This document shows positions 17,647 to 26,749 of a DNA stretch of 64,000 nt, piece after piece. The notes beneath the pieces are model-generated. The model searched no databases. It worked only from the letters and a program-made list of their open reading frames with translations, and was not told the origin of the DNA. Made by a program: the position numbers and the translations under genes. Numbering within the stretch: the stretch's first letter is position 1; every line of letters starts with the position of its first letter. The stretch is from Peribacillus loiseleuriae (GTDB lineage: Bacteria; Bacillota; Bacilli; Bacillales; DSM-1321), in contig NZ_LFZW01000001.1 of NCBI RefSeq assembly GCF_001183985.1, positions 1,961,249-2,025,248 of the forward strand. Direction: 5' to 3'.

Positions 17647-18507
17647 TTACTTTAGTAAACTGAGTAAAGTTACCCCTAACATAATGAGAGATATTCCTGA
17701 TAAAATGATAATCCATTCTAATCTTTGTTTCTTTTCTTTAAAGATAAGGATACCTCCAATTGTTGCTACAATGACACATGCTTGTGAAATGGAGAAACTG
17801 GTAGCAACTCCTAGTTGAATTGAGGTTAAGAACATACCAAGATTTGCAAAAGACCAAACAAATCCAGTTATAAAATTAAATGAAATATTCTGGATATTAC
17901 TAGGCCCTTTATGAGTGAATTTATAAATTAGTAAAGCTGAACATAGCATTCCAATCGATTGAGGAAGTATGATAGCAAAGCCACTTACAGAAAATAATTG
18001 ATTTATTACTACATAAAGAGATAAAAATAGTGACGAGAAGCTAAGAATAAGGTAGATACTGAGTGTTGGGCTTGTTGTAATTTTTGATTGCTTTTTCTGA
18101 TAACTAGTGAGTGTAATGCCAATGATAATAATTAGTATTGCCATGATCCCAATCAACATCATATTTACAGTTTTCCACTCATTAAAAATTAGGACAGCAA
18201 ACAGGGTTGTAAAAGTTAGTTGAGTTCCATTAGAAACAGGCATAGCTTTAGACACGCTTGATAATCGAATGCCTGTAAATTGTAATAGTTGACCAATACT
18301 CCAAAACCCACCAGAGATAAAGCTGACACAAAAAGATATCCCAGAAATTTCCGGTTTTATGATTATAAATAAAACAACCGAAAAAAGAAGTGCACTTATC
18401 GATGTGCCAAGTAACTGTTCTTCAGGATTACTCTTTTTTAAATTGGCAATAATAGGCATCAATCCCCATCCAAGAACAGGAAGTAATGCGATGAGATACA
18501 TTAGCAT
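17647..18507 (-). CDS. GRP-family sugar transporter (GlcU/RbsU type)
   Basis: Membrane protein of 286 residues with about ten hydrophobic segments arranged as an internal duplication, as in the glucose/ribose porter (GRP) branch of the DMT superfamily. Family-like blocks are LLPVLGWGLMPIIANLKK, GGFWSIGQLLQFTGIRLSSVSKAMPVSNGTQL and FVWSFANLGMFLTSIQLGVATSFSISQ. The start at 18507 follows aaagg. It lies upstream of manA on the same strand, with a 120-bp gap, and is divergent from the PTS operon, so it may take up a related non-phosphorylated sugar. Substrate inferred only. Confidence 0.82.
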   Translation of the reverse strand: MLMYLIALLPVLGWGLMPIIANLKKSNPEEQLLGTSISALLFSVVLFIIIKPEISGISFCVSFISGGFWSIGQLLQFTGIRLSSVSKAMPVSNGTQLTFTTLFAVLIFNEWKTVNMMLIGIMAILIIIIGITLTSYQKKQSKITTSPTLSIYLILSFSSLFLSLYVVINQLFSVSGFAIILPQSIGMLCSALLIYKFTHKGPSNIQNISFNFITGFVWSFANLGMFLTSIQLGVATSFSISQACVIVATIGGILIFKEKKQRLEWIIILSGISLIMLGVTLLSLLK

Positions 18508-18581
18508 AGTTGGTTACCTTTCTATAAGTTGTTCAATCTATTTTTTAATCTATCATCGTCATCTAATTACTGGCAATACAC

Positions 18582-18612
18582 CAAAATTACCGTAATAAAT
18601 ACCGTAATTTTG
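18582..18612. promoter_or_regulatory. Palindromic operator between the divergent sugar operons
   Basis: Inverted repeat caaaattac / gtaattttg at 18582-18590 and 18604-18612. It also contains the direct repeat taccgtaat twice, 13 bp apart. It sits midway between the two divergent starts (18507 and 18671), suiting a regulator that acts on both directions. The PRD protein encoded next is one candidate. Confidence 0.5.
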
Positions 18613-18670
18613 ATTGTTTTCAGTGGTACTTGTGTGCACTAGAATAAGGACTAAGGAAAGGAAAATAAAA

Positions 18671-20644
18671 ATGAAAGCGGTAGCAAATATGATTCAAAAT
18701 CGTGAAAAGAAAATTATTCATTTTATTCTTAAAGAAGGGAATACACGAATAAAGAAAATTGCAGAATATATGCGGATATCTGAGAAAACTGTTTCAAATT
18801 CCTTAAAAACGATCGATTCTTTCCTTAATGAATATAATATGGCTGTTATCCGTAAACCAAAAGTTGGAGTTTATATTGATGGGAATTCAGAAGATGTGTA
18901 TCATGTCTTACGAATTTTGGACAATACTCGAATCATTCCAGTAGAAAAAGAAGATCGAGTCATTTATATATTCTTATGTTTGCTAAAAACAGGTGGTTAT
19001 TTAACCATTCAACAGCTTTCTGATGAGTTATTTATTAGTCGTGGCACAATTGAAAAAGATCTACAGGAGGTTGAACTATTATTAAAGAAAGAAGGAGTTT
19101 TACTTCATAAGAAACCAAGTAAAGGTATCAAATTACAAATAAGTGAGAGAAAAAAGAGAGCATTGATGTCTATATTCATTCAAAACTTTTGGGGGAATAA
19201 TTGGTATCTAAAACAAGAAGGGAATAGATTATTTCAGTCATTTGATGAGATTCAAATTGATGTAAAAGGACTATTTCTGGAAGAGGGATTTAAAGAGATC
19301 ATTGACCTAGTTAGGGAATTTAGTGAATTACAAGACTTCCATTTTACGGATTATTCTTTTCAATCTATTGTCATTCATTTAGCTATCGCAGTTGAAAGAA
19401 TTAGGAAAGGAAAATATGTAGAAGTTGAAGATACTCACAGGTCCAATGAGATATATCGAAAAGTAGAAGAGGATACGTCAATACTAATTCAAATGTTAGA
19501 GAAACAATTAGATATAGTTATTCCAAAATTTGAAAAGGGCTATATCAATGTTCATTTAGCAGCTGCCTACAATCAATTGAATGATAATCTTGTTAAGAAG
19601 CCCAATAATTTTTCTTTGAATCAACATATGGATGAGTTATCACAATTTATAGAAGAGTGCCTAAAAACCATTTCTTATGATCTATTATTGGTTGAAGGGC
19701 TTACAACTCATATGCAGTCAGCAATTAATAGGCTTAAATTGGGAATGAATATAAAAAATCCTTTTACTGAAAAAATTAAGAGGAATTTTAAGAGATCATT
19801 CGAACAAGCTCTATATGTGAAAGAAAAGGTGGAGGAACAGTTTAACATCTCAATTGACGATAATGAAACAGCATATATCGCTCTGCATTTTGAAGCTTAT
19901 TATGAGAGGTTACGTGGTTTACCCAATGAAATTAGTGCGATTCTCGTATGTAGTACGGGTTTAGGATCATCAAGATTATTAGCTGCACGAATTAATAAGT
20001 ACTTTCCTACAATAAAAATTGAAAAAATATTGTCTGTCCAGGAATTAATGGTTGAAGAAGTAAAAGCTGATATAGTGATTAGCACTATCCATCTTGAGTT
20101 AACATCTATTCCGACAATAATTGTAAGTCCAATGATGACTCAAGAAGATATCCAATTATTGGAAAGGAGAATCTTAATAAATCCTAAAGAACAAAAAAAA
20201 TTGGGGCAATCATTTGTTGATCTATTCGATGAAAGTAATATCCTATTGCAATTAGATGTAGCATCCATGGATGAAGTTATCACTATCCTTGGAAATCATT
20301 TGATTCAAAATGAGTATGGCAAAGTAGGTGTTGTAGAAAGCGCACTAAGAAGAGAAGAATTATCTTTTACTTCTTTTAAAGATATTGCGACACCGCATGC
20401 CAATAGTGAATTCATCAAAAAGTCTACGATTCTCGTGTCAACACTGAAAAAACCTATTCAATGGGGGAAACACAAAGTAGATAAAGTTTTTTTCATAGCT
20501 TTGCAAGAGGAACATTCATTAAAATTAGATGAAATTTATGATGGTTTCTTTGATTATCTTGAGAGTAAAAAAATGATGGATCTTCTTAAACAAGCGGAAA
20601 CACCAAGTGATGTAACCAAGAGTATAGAAAAGGGTGAACTTTAA
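18671..20644 (+). CDS. PRD-domain PTS-responsive transcriptional activator
   Basis: Regulator of about 657 residues from the ATG at 18671 (aaggaaagg upstream). It has an N-terminal HTH_11 domain, a second Mga-like HTH, two PRD domains (conserved His in YINVHLAAAYNQL and AYIALHFEAYYERL), an EIIB-like domain with Cys in ILVCSTGLGSSRLL, and a C-terminal EIIA-like domain with His in DIATPHANSEF. Such proteins (MtlR/LicR/ManR type) activate PTS operons and are switched by phosphorylation from HPr and the cognate EII. It overlaps the downstream EIIA gene start, so it is the first gene of the operon it probably controls. Confidence 0.9.
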   Translation: MKAVANMIQNREKKIIHFILKEGNTRIKKIAEYMRISEKTVSNSLKTIDSFLNEYNMAVIRKPKVGVYIDGNSEDVYHVLRILDNTRIIPVEKEDRVIYIFLCLLKTGGYLTIQQLSDELFISRGTIEKDLQEVELLLKKEGVLLHKKPSKGIKLQISERKKRALMSIFIQNFWGNNWYLKQEGNRLFQSFDEIQIDVKGLFLEEGFKEIIDLVREFSELQDFHFTDYSFQSIVIHLAIAVERIRKGKYVEVEDTHRSNEIYRKVEEDTSILIQMLEKQLDIVIPKFEKGYINVHLAAAYNQLNDNLVKKPNNFSLNQHMDELSQFIEECLKTISYDLLLVEGLTTHMQSAINRLKLGMNIKNPFTEKIKRNFKRSFEQALYVKEKVEEQFNISIDDNETAYIALHFEAYYERLRGLPNEISAILVCSTGLGSSRLLAARINKYFPTIKIEKILSVQELMVEEVKADIVISTIHLELTSIPTIIVSPMMTQEDIQLLERRILINPKEQKKLGQSFVDLFDESNILLQLDVASMDEVITILGNHLIQNEYGKVGVVESALRREELSFTSFKDIATPHANSEFIKKSTILVSTLKKPIQWGKHKVDKVFFIALQEEHSLKLDEIYDGFFDYLESKKMMDLLKQAETPSDVTKSIEKGEL

Positions 20645-21108
20645 TGGAAGTAAAAGATGTTTTATCAAAGGATCGAATAATTTTTAATCTTGATAGTGAT
20701 ACGAAAGAAAAAGCTATAGTGGAATTAAGTAATATATTAATGGAACAAGGTTTTTTATTAAATAAAGATGAGTATATTAAGGCAGTATTGCAAAGAGAAA
20801 ATCATTCCACGACTGGAATTGGAAATAATATTGCTATTCCACATGGTAAGAGCAATTCAGTGACTAAATCAGCCATTGTATTCGCAAAAACCAAAAAAGA
20901 TATTGAATGGGAATCGCTTGATGAAAAACCAGTAAATCTTATATTTTTATTAGCCATTAGTGAACTAGATCAAACAAATGGTCATTTGAGACTATTGTCT
21001 CAAATTGCTTCGAAGTTAATGGACGATGACATTGTTTTAGGTCTTCAAAAAACTCAAACAGCTGATGAAGTTATTAAAATATTTAATGAGGGAGATATTG
21101 AATTATGA
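20644..21108 (+). CDS. PTS fructose/mannosylglycerate-type EIIA
   Basis: Cytoplasmic EIIA of 154 residues with the phosphorylated His in the motif NIAIPHGKSNSV (near residue 65). It receives phosphate from HPr and passes it to the EIIB encoded next. It overlaps the regulator stop by one base and the EIIB start by four bases, showing tight translational coupling. It is the fructose-family type, as in the EIIA domain of MngA. Confidence 0.9.
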   Translation: MEVKDVLSKDRIIFNLDSDTKEKAIVELSNILMEQGFLLNKDEYIKAVLQRENHSTTGIGNNIAIPHGKSNSVTKSAIVFAKTKKDIEWESLDEKPVNLIFLLAISELDQTNGHLRLLSQIASKLMDDDIVLGLQKTQTADEVIKIFNEGDIEL

Positions 21109-21425
21109 AAAGAAAAATAATTGCAGTTACAGCGTGTGCTACAGGTGTTGCCCATACATTTATGGCAGCTTCAGCTTTAAAAAAAGGTGCTAAATTGATG
21201 GGGAATTTAATTAAGGTAGAAACACAGGGAGCTACAGGAGTAGAAAATGAGTTAACTGAAAAAGATGTAAACATTGCTGAAGTAGTAATTTTCGCAGTCG
21301 ATACAAAAGTGAGGAATAAAGGTCGCTTTGATGGGAAAATCATTTTAGAAGTCCCTGTTAATGCACCCATTAAAAATGCAGAAAAAGTAATTAGTGACGC
21401 ACTTAGATTAATAGATGAAAAGTGA
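21105..21425 (+). CDS. PTS fructose-family EIIB
   Basis: EIIB of 106 residues. The phosphorylated Cys lies in the N-terminal loop AVTACATGVAHTFMAASAL (residue 10). It transfers phosphate to the sugar during EIIC-mediated uptake. The start overlaps the EIIA stop (ATGA). Separate EIIA, EIIB and EIIC genes here correspond to domains fused in E. coli MngA/FruA. Confidence 0.9.
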   Translation: MKRKIIAVTACATGVAHTFMAASALKKGAKLMGNLIKVETQGATGVENELTEKDVNIAEVVIFAVDTKVRNKGRFDGKIILEVPVNAPIKNAEKVISDALRLIDEK

Positions 21426-21439
21426 GAAGAGGGATGTAG

Positions 21440-22540
21440 ATGGTTAAGAAAATTGGTAGTGAATTAAAGAAACATGTCCTAACAGGAATTTCTTATATGA
21501 TTCCACTCGTAATTGCTGGGGCTGTTATTATGGCCATCGCACGAGTTGGTGGATCGTTCTATGGTATTACTGATATATGGGATTCAAATTATGCGGAAAA
21601 TTCAAACGGAATTATTAAACTATTGCACAGTTTAGATGGTTTTGGTGGTATAGCTCTTGGACTTATGTTTCCGGTCATCGCTGCATTTATTGGCTACTCA
21701 ATTGCGGATAAATTAGCTATTGCCCCTGCACTTGTTGGTGGATTGTTAGCAAAAGATATTGGGTCAGGATTTTTAGGAGCTTTAGCTGCTGGATTGATAG
21801 CTGGTTATGCCTGTCTATTAATAAAGAAACATATTAAATTACCTAAAGCTGCTGCATCGATTGTCCCTGTATTTTTAGTTCCGGTTTTAGGAACATTAAT
21901 TACTGTTTTATTAATTAACTATGTCATTGGAATACCGTTTGCAAATCTTAATTTTGGACTTGAAAATTGGCTAAATGGATTATCAGGATCGAACCAAATA
22001 TTAATGGCAGCAATAATTGGAGCAATGGTGGGATTTGATTTAGGTGGACCTGTTAATAAAGCTGCCGTAACAACTGCAATGGCACTATTAGCAAGTGGAA
22101 TATACGCCCCAAACACTGCAGCTCAAGTAGCTATTATTATTCCTCCTTTAGGTTTAGGACTGGCAACTGTGTTGGCTAAGAGAAAATATAATACGGAACT
22201 TCGTGAAGCTGGGAAATCTTCTCTTGTAATGGGACTAGTAGGGATTAGTGAAGGGGCCATACCGTTTGCAGTGGAATCCCCACTTAAGGTCATTCCAGCT
22301 ACTGTTCTAGGTTCCGCGGCAGGTGGAGCTCTAGCGGTAGGATTAGGATCTATTAATCAAGCACCTATAAGTGGGTTTTACGGTTGGTTTACAATTATAC
22401 AATGGCCCTTGTATATCCTCTCAATATTAATAGGAACACTCATAGTTGCAGGTTTAAGTATACTTTTACGTGGAAATCCACTGGTAGTAGAAGATAAAGT
22501 GGAAGAAGATGATTTTGACGAAGCAGAATGGGAAGCGTAA
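21440..22540 (+). CDS. PTS fructose-family EIIC permease
   Basis: Membrane permease of 366 residues with about nine to ten hydrophobic segments and typical family blocks: LTGISYMIPLVIAGAVIMAIAR, FPVIAAFIGYSIADKLAIAPALVGG, GAMVGFDLGGPVNKAA and GISEGAIPFAVESPLKVIPA. It carries the sugar across the membrane as it is phosphorylated. The acidic C-terminal tail (VEEDDFDEAEWEA) is cytoplasmic. The operon context (GH38 mannosidase downstream, manA divergent) suggests 2-O-alpha-mannosylglycerate or a related mannoside as substrate. Confidence 0.9.
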   Translation: MVKKIGSELKKHVLTGISYMIPLVIAGAVIMAIARVGGSFYGITDIWDSNYAENSNGIIKLLHSLDGFGGIALGLMFPVIAAFIGYSIADKLAIAPALVGGLLAKDIGSGFLGALAAGLIAGYACLLIKKHIKLPKAAASIVPVFLVPVLGTLITVLLINYVIGIPFANLNFGLENWLNGLSGSNQILMAAIIGAMVGFDLGGPVNKAAVTTAMALLASGIYAPNTAAQVAIIIPPLGLGLATVLAKRKYNTELREAGKSSLVMGLVGISEGAIPFAVESPLKVIPATVLGSAAGGALAVGLGSINQAPISGFYGWFTIIQWPLYILSILIGTLIVAGLSILLRGNPLVVEDKVEEDDFDEAEWEA

Positions 22541-22567
22541 GAATATTGGTCTGAGGAGGAGGTTGTG

Positions 22568-25171
22568 ATGGTTAAAGCACATATCGTAAATCACACGCAT
22601 TGGGATAGAGAATGGTACTTTACATCAGCAGATGCATTAGTATTAAGTGAACAACTCTTTACAGAAGTAATTGATGAATTAATTGATCATCCAGAAGCAA
22701 ACTTTGTTCTGGATGGACAAATGTCTATACTAGATGATTATGTAAATCTTTATCCTGAGAAATTATCCGACATTAAACAATTAGTAGAAGAAAAACGACT
22801 TTTTATTGGTCCTTGGTATACACAAACCGATGCTTTCTTTACTCAAGGTGAATCAGTCTTACGAAATGCAATGATTGGCATCTTTGATAGTAAACGCTTT
22901 GGACAATACATGCCTATTGGGTACTTGCCTGACACATTTGGTTTTAATGCACAAATGCCTACATTATTAAGACAAGCTGGATTTGATAATATTGTATTTT
23001 GGAGAGGGATTCATTTAGGAAAACATGTTCAATCTACGTATTTTAAATGGCGTGGACTTGGTGGTGAGAAAGAAGTTTACGCAATAAATATGCCACAAGG
23101 TTATGGTACCGGAATGTTATTGGAACCAACAAGTGCCTATGTAGACGGCCGTTTAGATCCAGCTATTGATTTCATAGAAAAACATAGTAATACAGAGGAA
23201 GTACTAATCCCATCAGGAAACGATCAGTTAAACATAATACATGATTTTTCTTCTAAGTTAAAAACAATTAATGAGATGGGGAAACATCAGTATGAAATAA
23301 GTACGTATACTACATTCCTTGAATATATAAAATCATTAGATAACCTTGAAATATATCAAGGTGAATTCCGCGAACCTGTATTAGCAAGAGTTCATAAAAC
23401 CATCGGATCCAGTCGTATGAATATTAAATTAGCTAATGATCGTTTAGAGCAGATCTTATTAAAACGGGTTGAACCTCTAATGGTCATTGCCCAAGAAAAT
23501 GGAATATTTATCAGCGTAAGATTATTAATGCAGACATGGAAAAAAGTATTAGAAGGACAAGCACATGATAGTTTAGCAGGATGTGTTTCTGATACCGTTG
23601 CGGACGATATTCTTCATCGAATGAAAGAAGCAGAAGAAATGGCAGCTAGTATAGAAAATACGATTGTCAAAAAAATTGCAGATGGCTTAAGATTAACTGA
23701 TCAAGAAATAATTGTTTTTAATACAGAGCTACATCCTTTTATTGGATTTAAAGATATTCAAGTAGTTACAAAAGATAAGAATATTTATTTTCCTGGGTAT
23801 CCCAATGTAACGGTTTTGGAAGAAAAATACATTGAATCTCGAGAAAATATCTTACAAGAAACATCTGCAGGAAATATCTTTATCGAGGAATCGGGATACT
23901 TCATTTTGAAGGTAAGAATAGAGATACAGCTACCAGGATTAGGATATAAGGTAATTTCATTTTCTAAATGTGAAGAGCCTCTAGAACAAATGAGGCAAAA
24001 AAATTGTGTTTCTATTGAAAATGCTTTTTATAAAATATTGTTCGAGAATCAAGATGTTGTATTAGTGAAACCAAATGGTGAGAAGGTACCATCATTTATA
24101 CAACTAGAAAATATATCTAATGCTGGTGACACATACGACTTTTCTCCGCTTCCAAATGATAAGCCAAGATTTCTATCATTTGAGCATGCATATGCAGAAA
24201 CCTCTAATACAACAGAGTGTTTGATATTAGAAGGAAAATTTAAATTACCTCTTGAATTAGAAGATCGACAAAAAGAAACTAATTATGGGTACTTAAAAGC
24301 AAAATTATTTATTACGCTTCAGAAAGCAAATGAGTTAATAGAGTGTCGTTTAGAAGTTGATAACCAGATCTTTAGCCATAGACTACGTATACATGTTAAA
24401 TCAGGTATCCACACTAATTTCAATATAGCATCCTTGCCATTTGGCTATATCAAGCGAGAGAATCAATGTCGAAAAAATTGGTCAGAAACATATATTGAAA
24501 TGCCTGTAGATATCGAACCATTAGTACAAAATGTATCTATTACATCTTCAAATGAGTGTTGTACAGTTTTTACAAAAGGCATAAAAGAGTATCAACATGT
24601 GCAAGATACGATTGCTATTACGTTATTAGCTACTACAGGTCAATTAGGAAAACCAGATTTATTATATCGTCCAGGTCGTGCATCTGGTGATACTACAAAA
24701 AAAGGGCATGTTTTAATTCCAACACCTAAAGCACAGTTAATTGGAAAACACGAATTTATGTTTGCTGTTTTTGTAGGGGATATAGAGTTTAATGAGCATG
24801 AAACTGCTGTTCGAAATAGTCAATATATATATGCAAATATTGATTACCAATTACAAGCATATAATTATTTTTTACATCGTATTGACAATAAAATTCAGAA
24901 ATCTGAAAAAAATCTTAAAGTGAGTAAAGAATTTGAAATGCTGAAATTACCTGAAGAATATCTTGTAACGGCATGCCATCCTTCATTTTATGATAAGAAT
25001 AAGTTTCTAATTAGGATACAAAACCCCACATCTAACCCTATTAGATTAGATGAGATATATTTTAATGGCCGAAATCCAGAAATAGTTAATGCTATTGAAG
25101 AAGTTCAGTATAATGAAAAATATATTATACCTGCCTACGATGTCCTTTCTATTCGTCTATCAATAAAATAG
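22568..25171 (+). CDS. mngB: GH38 alpha-mannosidase (mannosylglycerate hydrolase type)
   Basis: Intracellular alpha-mannosidase of 867 residues with no signal peptide. The N-terminal GH38 domain has the metal-binding HTHWDREWYFT and the nucleophile Asp in YLPDTFGFNAQMP. The alpha-mannosidase middle-domain motif GQAHDSLAGCVSDTV is present, and a long beta-rich C-terminal region follows. In E. coli MngB, this enzyme cleaves 6-phosphomannosyl-glycerate to mannose 6-phosphate and glycerate. The start ATG at 22568 follows aggaggagg. The gene ends the PTS operon and is followed by a terminator. Other phosphorylated alpha-mannosides are possible substrates. Confidence 0.88.
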   Translation: MVKAHIVNHTHWDREWYFTSADALVLSEQLFTEVIDELIDHPEANFVLDGQMSILDDYVNLYPEKLSDIKQLVEEKRLFIGPWYTQTDAFFTQGESVLRNAMIGIFDSKRFGQYMPIGYLPDTFGFNAQMPTLLRQAGFDNIVFWRGIHLGKHVQSTYFKWRGLGGEKEVYAINMPQGYGTGMLLEPTSAYVDGRLDPAIDFIEKHSNTEEVLIPSGNDQLNIIHDFSSKLKTINEMGKHQYEISTYTTFLEYIKSLDNLEIYQGEFREPVLARVHKTIGSSRMNIKLANDRLEQILLKRVEPLMVIAQENGIFISVRLLMQTWKKVLEGQAHDSLAGCVSDTVADDILHRMKEAEEMAASIENTIVKKIADGLRLTDQEIIVFNTELHPFIGFKDIQVVTKDKNIYFPGYPNVTVLEEKYIESRENILQETSAGNIFIEESGYFILKVRIEIQLPGLGYKVISFSKCEEPLEQMRQKNCVSIENAFYKILFENQDVVLVKPNGEKVPSFIQLENISNAGDTYDFSPLPNDKPRFLSFEHAYAETSNTTECLILEGKFKLPLELEDRQKETNYGYLKAKLFITLQKANELIECRLEVDNQIFSHRLRIHVKSGIHTNFNIASLPFGYIKRENQCRKNWSETYIEMPVDIEPLVQNVSITSSNECCTVFTKGIKEYQHVQDTIAITLLATTGQLGKPDLLYRPGRASGDTTKKGHVLIPTPKAQLIGKHEFMFAVFVGDIEFNEHETAVRNSQYIYANIDYQLQAYNYFLHRIDNKIQKSEKNLKVSKEFEMLKLPEEYLVTACHPSFYDKNKFLIRIQNPTSNPIRLDEIYFNGRNPEIVNAIEEVQYNEKYIIPAYDVLSIRLSIK

Positions 25172-25293
25172 TATCTTAATTAAAGTATCATGGCATGGTA
25201 ATCATCACTTAGTTCATATGAAAAATGCTTTAAAATAATTTAACAGTTTTATTAAACTTTTTAATAAAAAATTTGATTTTTCCTTGAATATCT

Positions 25294-25339
25294 AGAATCC
25301 ATTTTGATCATTCTTTACTCAAAATGGATTCTTTTTATT
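25294..25339 (+). terminator. Terminator of the PTS/mannosidase operon
   Basis: Stem agaatccattttga / tcaaaatggattct with a T-rich tail, about 120 bp after the mannosidase stop. Confidence 0.88.
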
Positions 25340-25367
25340 TATTGTTGAGTATTAGTTCGCACGATAT

Positions 25368-25440
25368 TGTGGACTGACAATAAAGTTGTTTGATTACAAA
25401 TAAAGTCATTTAATTTACAATAAAGATGTTTAAAATGTCA
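25368..25440 (+). repeat. Tn7-like transposon end (right-type), no partner found nearby
   Basis: Starts tgtggactgacaataaag. The core acaataaag (or acaaataaag) recurs with core ends at 25385, 25405 and 25425, exactly 20 bp apart. Tn7 itself begins TGTGGGCGGACAATAAAG and carries repeated TnsB-binding sites of this kind. The same layout is seen at 30513. No tns genes are present here. Confidence 0.68.
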
Positions 25441-25477
25441 CTTTAGGAGTTATTTTGCAGTATAAGTAAATATAAAA

Positions 25478-25515
25478 AGCCCAATTTCTCAACATTAAAA
25501 TTAAGAAATTGGACT
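25478..25515 (-). terminator. Hairpin, probable minus-strand terminator
   Basis: Stem agcccaatttctcaa / ttaagaaattggact; on the minus strand it is followed by ctttttata. It would terminate transcripts entering from the TetR fragment side. The bases between it and motif A (25568) hold no gene. Confidence 0.55.
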
Positions 25516-25567
25516 TCTATCATTACTTCGGAGTAGCGCCCAATTATGGAAGATTATAAGTATATGT

Positions 25568-25600
25568 CTTGTTAAACTAACGCACCCGTTTGTTTAAGTG
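25568..25600 (-). repeat. Dispersed motif A, copy 5 (minus strand)
   Basis: On the minus strand it reads cttaaacaaacgggtgcg then ttagtttaacaag. Confidence 0.62.
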
Positions 25601-25644
25601 TATTCCTCCACAATCTTCGTTGTATATGATAAACTATTCACTAA

Positions 25645-25899
25645 CTATAAATTCCTATCTAACAAAATCCCCACTTGTTCTGCCACGACTCGAGTTGGTT
25701 CAGATATTCCATTGGTGATCCACGCTTCTACTAACTCTACGATGGCAGCTCCAAAAAATATAAGAATTAAATCTTTACTTAATCCCTGATTTTTTCCTTC
25801 GGTTACATCTACTTCACCCTCCAACTCCTCGATGATAAATTCTAGGAAATGACTACGAAAAGCAGGGGCTCCTTTCACCTTTTGGCACATCCAGACCAA
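25645..25899 (-). pseudogene. TetR-family regulator, C-terminal fragment
   Basis: An 84-residue frame resembling the ligand-binding C-terminus of TetR/AcrR regulators (FIIEELEGEVDV ... LILIFFGAAIVELVEAWITNGISEPTRVVAEQVGILLDRNL). The N-terminal DNA-binding helix-turn-helix is absent. Upstream on this strand the sequence runs into an IS110 left-end remnant within 50 bp, so the gene was probably cut by that insertion or a later deletion. Confidence 0.55.
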
Positions 25900-25940
25900 T
25901 GACTGGAATCATTTCTATCTCCCCCTTGAAAATTATTAAC

Positions 25941-26162
25941 CGGTAACCCCTATTCCTCCATGTAGTGTCATAGCTTCGCTTGTTATACGAGATCTAAGTC
26001 CCAACCAGCCTCAATCATGTTTCTACAAGTAGGGGGCGAACTGTTTAATGGACGGGATCAAGTCCCAAGGGCGCTTACGTTCTACCCCGGCGACGGTTAG
26101 CATATATCGATATAAAAAAAGGTCAACCAGAAATATCTTCTGGCTGACCTTATAATACGAAG
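25941..26162 (-). mobile_element. Orphan IS110 left-end copy without transposase
   Basis: On the minus strand this matches the non-coding left end of the IS110 element at 8512-8767. It includes the related hairpin (26120-26150, stem ggtcaaccagaa / ttctggctgacc), the block ttcgtattataagg and the conserved stretch before the transposase start. The similarity stops at about 25941, where the transposase should begin. It is diverged at many positions but stays structured. Either a deletion relic or a stand-alone left end. Confidence 0.7.
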
Positions 26163-26200
26163 GGCGCTTTTCTGTAACAAGCAACAGCGCTTATTTCCAT
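26158..26200. repeat. Palindromic repeat (gggcgctttt ... aacagcgctt)
   Basis: Imperfect inverted repeat around gcgcttttctgt / acagcgc. It is related to 5957-5994 and is followed by a ttccattataggtcca block resembling those at 30595 and 31166. Confidence 0.45.
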
Positions 26201-26271
26201 TATAGGTCCAGATTGTTGAGGATCGCTATCACGTATAACGTTAGAATAATAATTGATATTGTGAAGAGTCT

Positions 26272-26290
26272 CACTTAAACTACGAAGCAG
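26272..26290 (+). repeat. Dispersed motif A, copy 6 (decayed), at an intron insertion point
   Basis: Reads cttaaactacgaagcag directly before the first base of the intron fragment (26291). Confidence 0.5.
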
Positions 26291-26596
26291 GTGTGCGGCC
26301 GAGCCTAGGTCGTATCATATAGCGGGTGGGATTCCCGTCGAGAAAGAACTAGCCATTCACTCGTAGCGAGTTTTGGAGGGCTAATGGTAACATTAGCCTT
26401 TAAGCGTAGACAGTTAGGTGGCGGGCCGAAAGCCAAACGGTTGAAGGGATTGAGCTCTATAATGTTAGTAAATCGAGAGGGCTGATGCCTTCAGCACAGC
26501 AGAAAGCTACATTTTATCCATCGTTAAAGGCAAGAAGGATAAAACCTCTCTGGAGTCAGAGACCTTGGCACGTCACACATTGATATGATACGGCAA
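26291..26596 (+). mobile_element. Group II intron fragment (5' domain I only)
   Basis: About 306 bases nearly identical to the start of the complete intron at 60935, from gtgtgcggccgagcctagg to atgatacggcaa. The similarity then ends abruptly. The reverse transcriptase and 3' domains are missing, so it cannot splice. It sits next to a decayed motif A. Confidence 0.88.
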
Positions 26597-26749
26597 AATG
26601 AAAATTATTTCACAAACAAACATTTATAGGTTTTGCCTGTTCTGGCTTCAGTTCGAATATTGGTGATGCTATTATAGTTATTTTTAAATATTCTCATTTG
26701 GCTTTATATTTTCTGCTTTTGCAAGATAGAAAGTATAATCTAATCCTTT

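Noticed and set aside
25377..25430. Three regularly spaced repeats suggestive of a short CRISPR array
   Set aside because: The repeats are only about 10 bp cores at 20-bp period with no spacer of CRISPR size, and they match Tn7-like end architecture instead. No cas genes are nearby.
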